A stretch of 64,000 nt of DNA, taken from NCBI RefSeq assembly GCF_003043945.1, contig NZ_PYXG01000003.1:62001-126000 (forward strand), written 5' to 3'. Below are positions 54,601 to 63,416 of the stretch, piece after piece (position 1 is the first letter of the stretch; every line of letters begins with the position of its first letter). The notes beneath the pieces were generated by a model. The model was not told the origin of the DNA, did not search any database, and saw only the letters and a list, made by a program, of their open reading frames with translations. The DNA comes from Prevotella sp. oral taxon 376. GTDB lineage: Bacteria > Bacteroidota > Bacteroidia > Bacteroidales > Bacteroidaceae. Position numbers and translations under genes: made by a program.

Positions 54601-54941
54601 ACGAGTTCAAGACCGATATACCGACTATCGCCACGCAGCGGCAGAACTGGAACGATACTGACTTGAAGGTGGCCTACAACTCCTATAATTATTCCACGGC
54701 CCGCATTGCCAAGGGCGACTTCATCCGCATGAAGGAGATTTCGCTCGGCTATGACTTCCCGAGGTCGCTCTACCAGTCCGTGGGGCTGAGCAACCTGTCG
54801 CTGAAGCTACAGGCTACGAACCTCTTCCTGATCTATGCCGACAAGAAACTGAACGGTCAGGATCCGGAGTTCTTCAATACCGGTGGCGTGGCCGTTCCGG
54901 TGCCGAAGCAGTTTACGCTTACATTAAGATTGGGTATCTAA
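51625..54941 (+). pseudogene. SusC/RagA-family transporter with a frameshift at a C5 tract
   Basis: A complete SusC is encoded in two frames. The first (51625-54237) has the signal peptide, carboxypeptidase-like domain (about 24-100), LEEVVVTGMQKI, plug (LEGRAAGVSVQN, LKDGSATSIYGARAMAGVIVVTTKKG) and most of the barrel, then reads ...TDLETSPASSTW and stops. The second continues in another frame to 54941, with the normal end IRMKEISLGYDFPRSLYQSV and TLTLRLGI. One extra C in CCCCC at 54215-54219 would restore TSPRIIDLVSGTGFAREGYP and give 1,105 residues. All other parts look intact. susD follows after 14 bp. Confidence 0.88.
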
Positions 54942-54955
54942 AAACAGAGATAGAT

Positions 54956-56548
54956 ATGAAAAGAAATAAATTTATATATTCCGTTATCATTTTGGGCTTC
55001 GGCCTCATGACGTTCACTTCCTGCAACGACTTCTTGGATGTGATGCCTGACAATCGCACCATCATCGATACGGAGGACAATGTTCGGAGTTTGTTGGTTT
55101 CCGCTTATCTCGATCACGACTACAACCTGTTTACAGAGTTGCTTTCCGACAATGTGGATGAGTATCAGAATACATATACTGAGCGTTTCATCGACGAGAT
55201 CTATCAGTGGAAAGATCCCCGGGAGTCGAACAACGAGTCGCCGGAGAGTTTCTGGGAGTCGGCCTATCAGGTTATTACCACGGCCAACAATGCCCTCGAT
55301 GGCATAGAGAAGATGGGCGGTGCCACGACTACGATCCTGAGAGAATGCAAGGGCGAGGCCCTGCTGGCGCGTGCCTATGCTCACTTCATGCTGGTCAATA
55401 TTTTCAGCCTGAACTATAATTCCGCCACTGCCGGCAAGGATCTCGGAATTCCGCTGATGTACGATACGCATGCGGAAATCGGCGTAGTGCCCAGCCGCGG
55501 TACCGTGGCTGATGTCTATGCGTCGGTCGACAAGGATATTCAGGAAGGCCTGCCTTTGATTGGCGACAGCCATCTCTCGATTTCGAAGTATCATTTCAAC
55601 ACGAAGGCCGCCTATGCCTTTGCTGCCCGCTTCTATCTCTATTACGAGAAATGGGAAAAGGCCATTGAGTATGCCAACAAGTGCCTGGGCGAAAACCCTA
55701 AGTCTCTGTTGCGCGACTGGGCGAATTCCGCCACGCTGGCCTCTACTTTTGATGTGAGGTCGCAGCATTATGTGTCGTCCGAGCTGAACTGCAACTTGCT
55801 GCTCGCCACCGGCTATTCCAATGCGGGCGTTGCATTCGGACCTTACTTTACATGGAAGAAATACACTCACGGACCTTACATCTCCGATCATGAGACCGGC
55901 GGAGCGACGCATCCGTGGGGCGGGTCTACAATGCTCTATGAGGCTCCCCACTCCTATCCGGGCACAGGCTACAGCTTTGTTATCTTCTGGCGTGTCCCTT
56001 ACATGTTTGAGTATACTGACGCCGTGGCCGGCATCGGCTACCGCCGTTCGATATTTCCGCTGTTCACGACGGACGAGTGTCTGTTGAACCGGGCCGAGGC
56101 TTACACCATGACCAAGCAGTATGACAAGGCTGCCACCGACCTTACGCTATGGATGCAGAACTTCACGCGGTCGAGAACCACGCTGACTCCTGCCAGCATC
56201 ACGAGCTTCTATAATGCCATAGCCTATAGCTACCAGGAGACCGGAGACTCGCTGGCATCAACGGTGAAGAAGCACCTGCACCCAGCCTTCAGTATCGACA
56301 AGGAAGGTAGCACCCAGGAGGCGATGCTCCAGTGTGTGCTCGACTTCCGTCGTATGGAAACCTTACATTGGGGGCTGCGCTGGTTCGATATCAAGCGTTA
56401 TGGCATCGAATATCCTCGCAGAACCATCTCTACTTCCGGCTCGCCCGACAAGCAGACCGACTTCCTCTCTAAGGACGACCCCCGCCGCGCAGTCCAGCTA
56501 CCGTCGAAGGTGCTTGACGCGGGCGTTACGGCGAATCCGAGAAATTAA
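54956..56548 (+). CDS. SusD/RagB-family outer-membrane lipoprotein
   Basis: A 530-residue lipoprotein (MTFTSC, Cys23). CNDFLDVMPDNRT at the mature start, ECKGEALLARAYAHFMLVNIFSLNY, and LLNRAEAYTMTKQYDKAATDL are typical SusD helices. It is the surface binding partner of the frameshifted SusC upstream and leads into the metallohydrolase, DUF4302 and BACON genes. Confidence 0.93.
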   Translation: MKRNKFIYSVIILGFGLMTFTSCNDFLDVMPDNRTIIDTEDNVRSLLVSAYLDHDYNLFTELLSDNVDEYQNTYTERFIDEIYQWKDPRESNNESPESFWESAYQVITTANNALDGIEKMGGATTTILRECKGEALLARAYAHFMLVNIFSLNYNSATAGKDLGIPLMYDTHAEIGVVPSRGTVADVYASVDKDIQEGLPLIGDSHLSISKYHFNTKAAYAFAARFYLYYEKWEKAIEYANKCLGENPKSLLRDWANSATLASTFDVRSQHYVSSELNCNLLLATGYSNAGVAFGPYFTWKKYTHGPYISDHETGGATHPWGGSTMLYEAPHSYPGTGYSFVIFWRVPYMFEYTDAVAGIGYRRSIFPLFTTDECLLNRAEAYTMTKQYDKAATDLTLWMQNFTRSRTTLTPASITSFYNAIAYSYQETGDSLASTVKKHLHPAFSIDKEGSTQEAMLQCVLDFRRMETLHWGLRWFDIKRYGIEYPRRTISTSGSPDKQTDFLSKDDPRRAVQLPSKVLDAGVTANPRN

Positions 56549-56578
56549 AGGCAAGATAAACTTTAAACGATTAGGAAT

Positions 56579-57481
56579 ATGAAAAAAATATTAGTATATG
56601 CTTTCGCGATCCTGTCTGGTGCCGTGATGTTCACCTCCTGTTCGGAAGACGACCTGAGCCCGGAAAGCATCATCACCGTCGACCAAGTGGACTATACCAA
56701 GTTCGATTACTGGCTGAAAGCGAACTTTATCAATACCTACAACATAGATCTCAAGTATCGCTTTCAGGATATAGAGACTGATCACAACTACTATTTGATT
56801 CCCGCCGACTACAATCAGTCCATCAAGTTGGCGCACATCATCAAGTATGCCGTGCTGGAAGCCTTCGACGAGGCTGCCGGAATCAACTTCACCCGAGCCA
56901 ACTTCCCCAAGCAGATCTATTTGGTGGGTAACTGGGAATTTCGCAACAATGGCACCTTCGTGCTGGGTACGGCTGAGGGAGGAAAGAAGGTCTTTCTTGC
57001 TGGCGTGAATCTTTTGGACGAGAACCTCTCGAGTATCGCGAGGCTAAACCAGTATTATCTGAAGACCGTTTACCACGAATTCACCCACATCTTGAACCAA
57101 ACCAAGGACTATGCGGCCGACTATCAGCTGATTACTTCCACGGGTTATGTGGCTGGTGAGTGGAGCGATCCTCCTTATAATGCAGCTAATTATTGTCTGG
57201 AGCATGGATTTATTTCCGCTTACGCTCAGCATTCTCATGGCGAGGACTTCGCCGAGATGTTCTCCATCTATGTAACCAATACTGCCGAACAGTGGGATGC
57301 CTGGATGGAAGCAGCCGGGACAGATGGTGCGAACTACATCGCATCGAAGCTCTTCATCGTGCGAGACTACATGGAGAAGTCATGGGGAATCGACATGGAC
57401 GAGCTGCGCTCCATCGTCCTTCGGCGCGAGGCGGATATTGTCGCGGGCAAGGTTGAACTGTCTGATTTGACCGTAAAATAA
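56579..57481 (+). CDS. Zinc metallohydrolase-type lipoprotein linked to SusC/SusD
   Basis: A 300-residue lipoprotein (MFTSC, Cys21) with HEFTH (His166-His170), the HExxH zinc motif. It matches the known family of putative zinc metallohydrolase lipoproteins that occur with SusC/SusD pairs (substrate import-associated). GEDFAEMFSIYVTN, about 70 residues later, may supply the third ligand (Glu). It is probably anchored at the outer membrane and may trim a protein or peptide substrate for import; no substrate is known to me. Confidence 0.85.
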   Translation: MKKILVYAFAILSGAVMFTSCSEDDLSPESIITVDQVDYTKFDYWLKANFINTYNIDLKYRFQDIETDHNYYLIPADYNQSIKLAHIIKYAVLEAFDEAAGINFTRANFPKQIYLVGNWEFRNNGTFVLGTAEGGKKVFLAGVNLLDENLSSIARLNQYYLKTVYHEFTHILNQTKDYAADYQLITSTGYVAGEWSDPPYNAANYCLEHGFISAYAQHSHGEDFAEMFSIYVTNTAEQWDAWMEAAGTDGANYIASKLFIVRDYMEKSWGIDMDELRSIVLRREADIVAGKVELSDLTVK

Positions 57482-57497
57482 CATAAGGATTACGATT

Positions 57498-58817
57498 ATG
57501 AAAAAGAATAAGTTTTTTATATATTTACTGCTCCTGCTCCCCGCGTTCCTGGTGGGCTCGTGCACTCCTGAGCAGGACGACTATTTCGAGGAGCCGTCTT
57601 CCACGCGTCTGGCCAATTTGATGTCTACCACACGCAAGGCTCTGATGGATTCCGAGCGGGGATGGCTGTTTGAGGTGTTCCCCGGACTGAAAGGTCAGGA
57701 GTTTGGCGGCTTTGTCTATACCACGAAGTTCGATAGTCTCACTGTTTCGGTCAGGAGCGAGATTGCCGGCGATCCCACTTACGAGGAGACCTCTTATTAT
57801 AAGATGACCAATGAGGCCGGTGCCGCCATCATCTTCGATACGGGCAACCACCTCATTCATATCCTCTCTGAGGGGACCTCTTCCAACTATCAAGCTTTTG
57901 GCGGCGACATCGAGTTCGTGATAGACAGTGTGGGTGTGGACATCATCAAGGTTCATGGTGCCCGTTCCGGTAATACCTGCTACTTCCGTCGGCTCACGAT
58001 GTCGGCAGAGGACTATGTCAAGGCAGTGGATGCCATTCAGGCCGATTTCATCTATGGGAACTATTACGGCACCATAGGTGGAAAGGTTATTGCCGTAGGA
58101 TTTAACCTGGACTCCAACCAGATTTACATCAATCCGGACACCACCCAGACCGTTGGAGAAATATCCACTTCCTTCGTCTATACCAATCAGGGTATTCGTT
58201 TCTATGGGCCTGTTACCATTAACGGTATCACGGTATCTGAGCTTGTGTTTGACTATGATGCCGGTACACTGACAGGTACGGGTAGTGCAGGAAACTCATT
58301 CGTTCTAAATGGGCAGTTGCCAAAGGGATATCGCAAGTTTGCGGACTACGAGGAAGGTGCTTACACTTTGACTTACAGTAGCGCAAGCGGTAGACCTCTT
58401 ACGAAGGCGGTAACGCTGACAAAGAGTTCCGGCAGCAGCTTCTCCATGACAGGGTTGTTTGCCAACTCTCCGTCTACAGAGGTTAAGCTCACCTATAACA
58501 AGGCCGATGGTGCGCTTTACTGGAATGCTCAGGCTGTGGGAACAGAGAATGAAAATACTGTATGGACTTGTCCATGGGTTTATGGGAGCACGCTCACCTG
58601 GAATACGGATGCGGGCATGAAGACCGTATGGAACGGCAACGAGACCAACCCAGTATACACATGGGAGAACAATGGGAAGACTTCTTACGCCTTCGACTCC
58701 TTCATCATGTGGACTTTGAATTCTGCAGGAAAGAGTGCGGGTGAGTATAAGGGTACAACTTACAAGGTGAATAACAGCAGCAGAATCATTAAATTGGTTT
58801 CTCTTACTAAAAACTAA
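57498..58817 (+). CDS. DUF4302-family lipoprotein
   Basis: A 439-residue lipoprotein (VGSC, Cys22). RLANLMSTTRKALMDSERGWLFEVFPG and the following GGFVYTTKFDSLTVSVRSEI resemble the DUF4302 family of Bacteroidales, found next to the HExxH lipoprotein in such loci. Its function is not established. It begins 16 bp after the metallohydrolase gene. Confidence 0.8.
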   Translation: MKKNKFFIYLLLLLPAFLVGSCTPEQDDYFEEPSSTRLANLMSTTRKALMDSERGWLFEVFPGLKGQEFGGFVYTTKFDSLTVSVRSEIAGDPTYEETSYYKMTNEAGAAIIFDTGNHLIHILSEGTSSNYQAFGGDIEFVIDSVGVDIIKVHGARSGNTCYFRRLTMSAEDYVKAVDAIQADFIYGNYYGTIGGKVIAVGFNLDSNQIYINPDTTQTVGEISTSFVYTNQGIRFYGPVTINGITVSELVFDYDAGTLTGTGSAGNSFVLNGQLPKGYRKFADYEEGAYTLTYSSASGRPLTKAVTLTKSSGSSFSMTGLFANSPSTEVKLTYNKADGALYWNAQAVGTENENTVWTCPWVYGSTLTWNTDAGMKTVWNGNETNPVYTWENNGKTSYAFDSFIMWTLNSAGKSAGEYKGTTYKVNNSSRIIKLVSLTKN

Positions 58818-58829
58818 AGATTATCAATT

Positions 58830-59924
58830 ATGAAAAAGATATGTGGAATATTAGGTCTTATGCTGGGCTTATTTGTATTCGTTGCTTGCAGTAGCGATGA
58901 TATAGAGAATCCTTATGCACAAGTCTCATCTATCTCTATAGATAGTTGCTCGGTGCTGTTTCAGGCAGCACCCGGCACAGGCTATGTCGCTCTCGCTGCT
59001 CCGAACGGAATCACGAAGGTGGTTTCAGAGCAGCCTTGGTGTACGGCTACGATCAATGGCACCATGGTTAGTGTGCAGGTGGAGGAAAACTCTGGTATGC
59101 TGGGCCGCTCTTCTGTATTGACCATTTATTCCGGCAATGACTATGCCCAGGTTACCGTGCAGCAGATGGGGATCATTTTCGCGTTGGATGTTCTGTCCTT
59201 CGTTTCTGACAACGATGATGCCGTAACGCTGCGCTATTCGATGAAGACCAACACCGATGTCGCCATCACCTCCAATGCCGACTGGCTTCAGGCGTCTGCC
59301 TCGGGGAATACCCTGGTCGTCAGCATGACAGAGAACACCACGGGGCACATGCGTAAGGGATATGTGTATTATACGGCAGGAACGGCTACCGACTCCATTC
59401 CCGTCATTCAGTATGATTTCGACAAGGATATTGCGGGCAGTTACCGGCTGTTCTACAAAGAGACGGCAGATGCCGCCGAGTGGCATTATTTCAATGCCGT
59501 GGTCAGCAAAGACTCGATATCGCTGCCAGATCTAGGCCTGAGACTTCCCGCCTCCTTTGATAAGAGTGCCTTGTCGATCAATCTCCAGAGCGGGCAGTAT
59601 TGCGGCCGGTTCGGTGCTTATTATATCTACAATGCCTTCCAGTTGGCGGATGGATATTGGACGGCTTATTACTCTAGCACTACGGCTTGGGGCTCCTTTG
59701 ATTACGACGAGGAAGATGGTATCCAGTATTGCATGATCAACGAATCCACCAGCACTCGTGCCTTCATGGGCATCAGCCTCATCGCGTGCAGTAGTCAAGA
59801 GTTTAATGCTTCTACCGACCAAGGCGCGCTTGCAAACCTCTACAGCCCAGTTCTTCAGAAAGTTGCTGCCGAAGGTGGTGCCAAGGCTTCCTTCAGGCTC
59901 CCATCATTGAGACAGGCTAAGTAG
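58830..59924 (+). CDS. BACON-domain lipoprotein
   Basis: A 364-residue lipoprotein (FVFVAC, Cys20). Two successive BACON-like beta-domains are seen (about 30-115 with VVSEQPWCTATINGTMVSVQVEENSG and AQVTVQQMG, and about 118-200 with ITSNADWLQASASGNTLVVSMTENTTG), followed by a C-terminal domain (about 205-330) of unknown fold. BACON domains are thought to bind carbohydrate or mucin, or to act as spacers. It is the last gene of the third susCD operon. Confidence 0.8.
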   Translation: MKKICGILGLMLGLFVFVACSSDDIENPYAQVSSISIDSCSVLFQAAPGTGYVALAAPNGITKVVSEQPWCTATINGTMVSVQVEENSGMLGRSSVLTIYSGNDYAQVTVQQMGIIFALDVLSFVSDNDDAVTLRYSMKTNTDVAITSNADWLQASASGNTLVVSMTENTTGHMRKGYVYYTAGTATDSIPVIQYDFDKDIAGSYRLFYKETADAAEWHYFNAVVSKDSISLPDLGLRLPASFDKSALSINLQSGQYCGRFGAYYIYNAFQLADGYWTAYYSSTTAWGSFDYDEEDGIQYCMINESTSTRAFMGISLIACSSQEFNASTDQGALANLYSPVLQKVAAEGGAKASFRLPSLRQAK

Positions 59925-59948
59925 TAAATTCTCTCTTTTGAATAGCCA

Positions 59949-59990
59949 GGGGGGCCATATACTTGATGTATATCGGCTCCCTTGCTTTTT
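59949..59990 (+). terminator. Terminator of the third susCD operon
   Basis: An imperfect hairpin (GGGGGCCATATAC TTGAT GTATATCGGCTCCC, about 12 bp paired with one bulge) is followed by TTGCTTTTT. Confidence 0.7.
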
Positions 59991-60101
59991 GGCGGAAGTT
60001 CCTTATATCATAAGTTTAGGGGGTGCTGACACCGGCAGGAGGGGGATTTCTCAAAAGTTGTGCATTGTTTCTTCATTTTTTTCGAGTTATGGGGACAAAC
60101 T

Positions 60102-60133
60102 CTTGCTAATATCAAAAATATCATATAACTTTG
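60102..60133 (+). promoter_or_regulatory. Bacteroidota-type promoter of the GH28 pair
   Basis: CTTG (60102-60105, one mismatch), a 20-bp spacer and TAACTTTG (60126-60133). The ATG at 60142 follows after only 8 bp, so the leader would be very short. Confidence 0.55.
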
Positions 60134-60141
60134 TGGCTATC

Positions 60142-61920
60142 ATGAAGAAGACAACCACAATATTATTGCTGGTGCTGCTCTCCTTGGGAGTGAACGCGGC
60201 GCGGGAAGTTACCTCTGCGCAGCTCAAACTGGTGGGGGACGGCAAGACCTTGAACACCCCTGCCATCCAGGCGGCTATCGACAAGCTGTCGCGCAAGGGC
60301 GGCGGTAAGCTCATCCTGCTTCAAGGAACGTATCTCACAGGAGCCATCCAGCTCAAATCGGGCGTGGAGTTGCACCTGGAGGCCGGAGCGGAGTTGCTGG
60401 GTAGTACGGATCCGAAGGACTATTATCAACTGCAGGTAGGGGGAGAAGGCGATGTCGTACGTAAGGACAATTCCAAGTATGGACTTATCCTTGCCCAGGG
60501 GGCAAAGCGTATCAAGCTTACGGGCTATGGCACCATTAATGGTCAGGGACGAGAGCTGGCACTCACCATCGACTCTCTTTGCAAGGCTGGCATCCTAAAA
60601 GATGACCACTATAGCACGCGATTGCATCGCCCAAGTGAGATCATGCGCCCGAAACTTTTTTTCTTCAGTGAGTGCGACGGGGTAGAAATCACCAATCTCA
60701 CATTGCGTGAGAGTGCTTGCTGGGGTTTGAGTTTTGACCAGTGCCGCAATATGAGGCTTGATAACCTCACCGTCTTGAATCGTGCTTATTGGAACAATGA
60801 TGGCATCGATCTGACGGATTGTGCCAATGTGGAGGTGGCCAACTGCTACATCAACGCTGCCGATGATGGCATCTGCTTGAAGAGTTATCACCTGCACGGA
60901 GTGAGCGAGAACATTCGTATCCACGACTGCCACATAGAAAGCTCAGCATCGGCGGTGAAGTTTGGTACCGCCTCGTGGGGTGCTTTCCGCAACATCTTCA
61001 TCACGAACAACAATGTGCTGAACACCTTTCGGTCGTGTATTGCCATCGAGAGTGTCGATGGTGCGAAGATAGAAAACATTCTCGTCGATGGTATGAAGGC
61101 TCGTAATACGGGCAATGCCATCTTCGTGAAGCTCGGCAATCGTGCCGGTGATGGCACGGGCTTCATTCGAAACATCATGCTGAAGAACTTCGATGTGGAG
61201 CTTGCAGAGGATCGTCCTGATGGCAATTACGATATTCGTGGCCCGGAGGTAAGCTACTTCCATAATCCTTTTCCATCCAGTATTACCGGTTATCCTGGTC
61301 ATGCCGTCCAGAATGTGGTCCTCGACAGCATCCGGATCGTGGCTCCGGGAAATGCCAGCAAGGGGATGGCCTATGTGCGCGTAGACGAGGTTCCCGAGAA
61401 CGAGAAAGGCTATCCCGAGTTCACCATGTTCGGCGAGCTGCCGGCTTGGGGCTTCTTCTTCCGCCATGTCGACGGTCTTACGATGCGCCATGTGAAGTTG
61501 ATATACAGGCAGAAAGACTTCCGGAGCCCCATCGTGAAAGACGATGTGAAGAATTGTGAGGAAGAGGATGTCGCCGTGAAGTGGCATTGTGCGGACATAT
61601 TTGTCGATCATCCGGAATATCTGCCATCATTCCCGGGCGGGAGTAATGCTCTCTTGAAATATATCGCCGACCATGTGCGGCATCCCGACGGCAAGGGTAT
61701 GGGGCAAGACAGGGTTGTCGTGAGCTTCGTCGTGGAGCGTAATGGAGACCTCACAGGCTTTGAGATCGTCCGTCCTTCATCTCCCGCGCTCGACGCGGAG
61801 GCTCTGCGCGTGGTAAAAGCCATGCCTCGGTGGGAACCCGGGAAGAGATACATGAACGGATATGGGCTGGTGCCCGTGCGGACAAGATATAATTTGCCAA
61901 TAACTTTTAAAACAAAATAA
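60142..61920 (+). CDS. GH28 pectinase-type enzyme with a C-terminal TonB-like domain
   Basis: A 592-residue protein. It has a signal peptide (about 1-19, SLGVNAA). The GH28 beta-helix spans about 25-480; YWNNDGIDLTDC (Asp220) and NAADDGICLKS (Asp241, Asp242) are the conserved catalytic segments. GH28 enzymes hydrolyse galacturonic-acid linkages in pectins. Residues about 494-592 are a separate domain: FPGGSNALLKYIADHVRHP, RVVVSFVVERNGDLTGFEIV, LDAEALRVVKAMPRWEPG, and a final VRTRYNLPITF. This is the TonB C-terminal fold seen in Bacteroidota energy transducers. There is no membrane anchor. ATG 60142 is chosen because the signal peptide starts there. The paralogue starts 5 bp after. Confidence 0.85.
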   Translation: MKKTTTILLLVLLSLGVNAAREVTSAQLKLVGDGKTLNTPAIQAAIDKLSRKGGGKLILLQGTYLTGAIQLKSGVELHLEAGAELLGSTDPKDYYQLQVGGEGDVVRKDNSKYGLILAQGAKRIKLTGYGTINGQGRELALTIDSLCKAGILKDDHYSTRLHRPSEIMRPKLFFFSECDGVEITNLTLRESACWGLSFDQCRNMRLDNLTVLNRAYWNNDGIDLTDCANVEVANCYINAADDGICLKSYHLHGVSENIRIHDCHIESSASAVKFGTASWGAFRNIFITNNNVLNTFRSCIAIESVDGAKIENILVDGMKARNTGNAIFVKLGNRAGDGTGFIRNIMLKNFDVELAEDRPDGNYDIRGPEVSYFHNPFPSSITGYPGHAVQNVVLDSIRIVAPGNASKGMAYVRVDEVPENEKGYPEFTMFGELPAWGFFFRHVDGLTMRHVKLIYRQKDFRSPIVKDDVKNCEEEDVAVKWHCADIFVDHPEYLPSFPGGSNALLKYIADHVRHPDGKGMGQDRVVVSFVVERNGDLTGFEIVRPSSPALDAEALRVVKAMPRWEPGKRYMNGYGLVPVRTRYNLPITFKTK

Positions 61921-61925
61921 GATCC

Positions 61926-63416
61926 ATGAAAAAAACGCTTTTAACTTTTGGCTTTGTGCTCCTTTCGCTGAGTGTAAGTGCCCAGAAAACCATCACCTCT
62001 GCCGAAGCAGGACTTGTGGGGGATGGCAAGACCTTGAACACTACCGCCCTTCAGACCACCATCGACCGTCTTTCCCGTGAGGGCGGTGGTGTGTTGCAGC
62101 TTAATCGGGGCATCTATCTCACGGGTTCCATCCTTCTCCGTTCGGATGTGGAGTTGCGCCTTGACAAGGGAACCGTGCTCTTGGGCAGTCCTAATCCCGA
62201 CGATTATACCGATCTCCGTGAGCAGGTGGAGGGCAAGCCGATGCCGAAAAATGTCTACAGCCTTGCCCTCGTGGTGGCTTATAAGGGCAGGAACATCAAG
62301 ATTACGGGTCGCGGCACCATCAACGGACAGGGACGCAAGGTGGCACTTGCCATCGACAGCCTACACCTGAAAGGCATCAAGAAAGACCCGAACTACTTCA
62401 CCCGCCTGCATCGCCCCCGCGAGATCGTGCGTCCTAACCTGCTCAACTTCATGGAATGCGAGCAGGTGGAGCTCCGGGGCAACCACTATGAGGGCAGCGC
62501 TTGCTGGGGACTGGTGTTCGTGAAGTGCCGTCAGCTGCACATAGAAGGCCTCGACATTCGCGACCGCGACTATTGGAACAACGACGGTATCGACATTGCC
62601 GACTGCCATCATGTAGTGGTGCGCGACTGCCATGTGGATGCCGCCGACGACGGCATCTGCCTGAAGTCTGACGATCCGGAAGATACCAATAAGGACATTC
62701 TCGTCGAGAACTGCCGCGTGGAGTCGTCGGCCTCCGCCATCAAGTTCGGTACGGCGAGCCTCGGAGGCTTTCAGGACATCATCATCCGCAATATCAAGGT
62801 GAAGGACACCTTCCGCTCCGCCATCGCCATAGAGAGTGTCGACGGCAGCATCTGCAAGAATATCCTGGTGGAGAACATAGACGCCCGTAACACGGGCAAT
62901 GCCATCTTTCTGCGCATCGGCAAGCGATGGGGCAAGCGGCAGGGCATTCTGGAGAATGTAATCCTGCGCAATATCACCTGCGAGGTGCCCTTCGAACGCC
63001 CCGACAAGGGGTATGACCTCCGCGGGCCTATAGAGGATACCATGCTCAACCCCATCCCCTCAAGCATCACGGGCACGCCCGAGATGAAGGTGAAGAATGT
63101 GGTGCTTGAGAATATCACCATCACCTGTCCCGGCCAGGCCTCCAAAGGCGTGCGCTATATCCCGTTGTGGAATATAGCCTCCATCCCTGAGAAGATCGAC
63201 AGCTATCCTGAATACGACATGTTCGGTGAGCTGCCGGCCTATGGATTCTATCTCCGTCATGTAGACGGCATTGTCTTCCGGAATGTCCGTTTCAAGCTGG
63301 ACGGTGAGGAATTCCGTCCTGCTTTCGTGCTCGACGATGCCAAGAATGTAACCTTCGAGCGCATTACCTATCCGAAAGGATACGATAAAAACCAGGTATA
63401 CTGGAAGAGGGACTGA
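61926..63416 (+). CDS. GH28 pectinase-type enzyme, tandem paralogue
   Basis: A 496-residue protein with a signal peptide (LLSLSVSAQ). It is closely similar to the preceding GH28 along the beta-helix: VGDGKTLNTTALQTTIDRLS, DYWNNDGIDIADC, DAADDGICLKSDDPED, ESSASAIKFGTAS. The DPEDTN stretch after DDGICLKS is in place of YHLHGV in the first copy. It ends about where the TonB-like domain would begin (KGYDKNQVYWKRD). The two genes form one operon. They likely act on related galacturonan or rhamnogalacturonan parts; exact linkage is not predictable. Confidence 0.9.
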   Translation: MKKTLLTFGFVLLSLSVSAQKTITSAEAGLVGDGKTLNTTALQTTIDRLSREGGGVLQLNRGIYLTGSILLRSDVELRLDKGTVLLGSPNPDDYTDLREQVEGKPMPKNVYSLALVVAYKGRNIKITGRGTINGQGRKVALAIDSLHLKGIKKDPNYFTRLHRPREIVRPNLLNFMECEQVELRGNHYEGSACWGLVFVKCRQLHIEGLDIRDRDYWNNDGIDIADCHHVVVRDCHVDAADDGICLKSDDPEDTNKDILVENCRVESSASAIKFGTASLGGFQDIIIRNIKVKDTFRSAIAIESVDGSICKNILVENIDARNTGNAIFLRIGKRWGKRQGILENVILRNITCEVPFERPDKGYDLRGPIEDTMLNPIPSSITGTPEMKVKNVVLENITITCPGQASKGVRYIPLWNIASIPEKIDSYPEYDMFGELPAYGFYLRHVDGIVFRNVRFKLDGEEFRPAFVLDDAKNVTFERITYPKGYDKNQVYWKRD

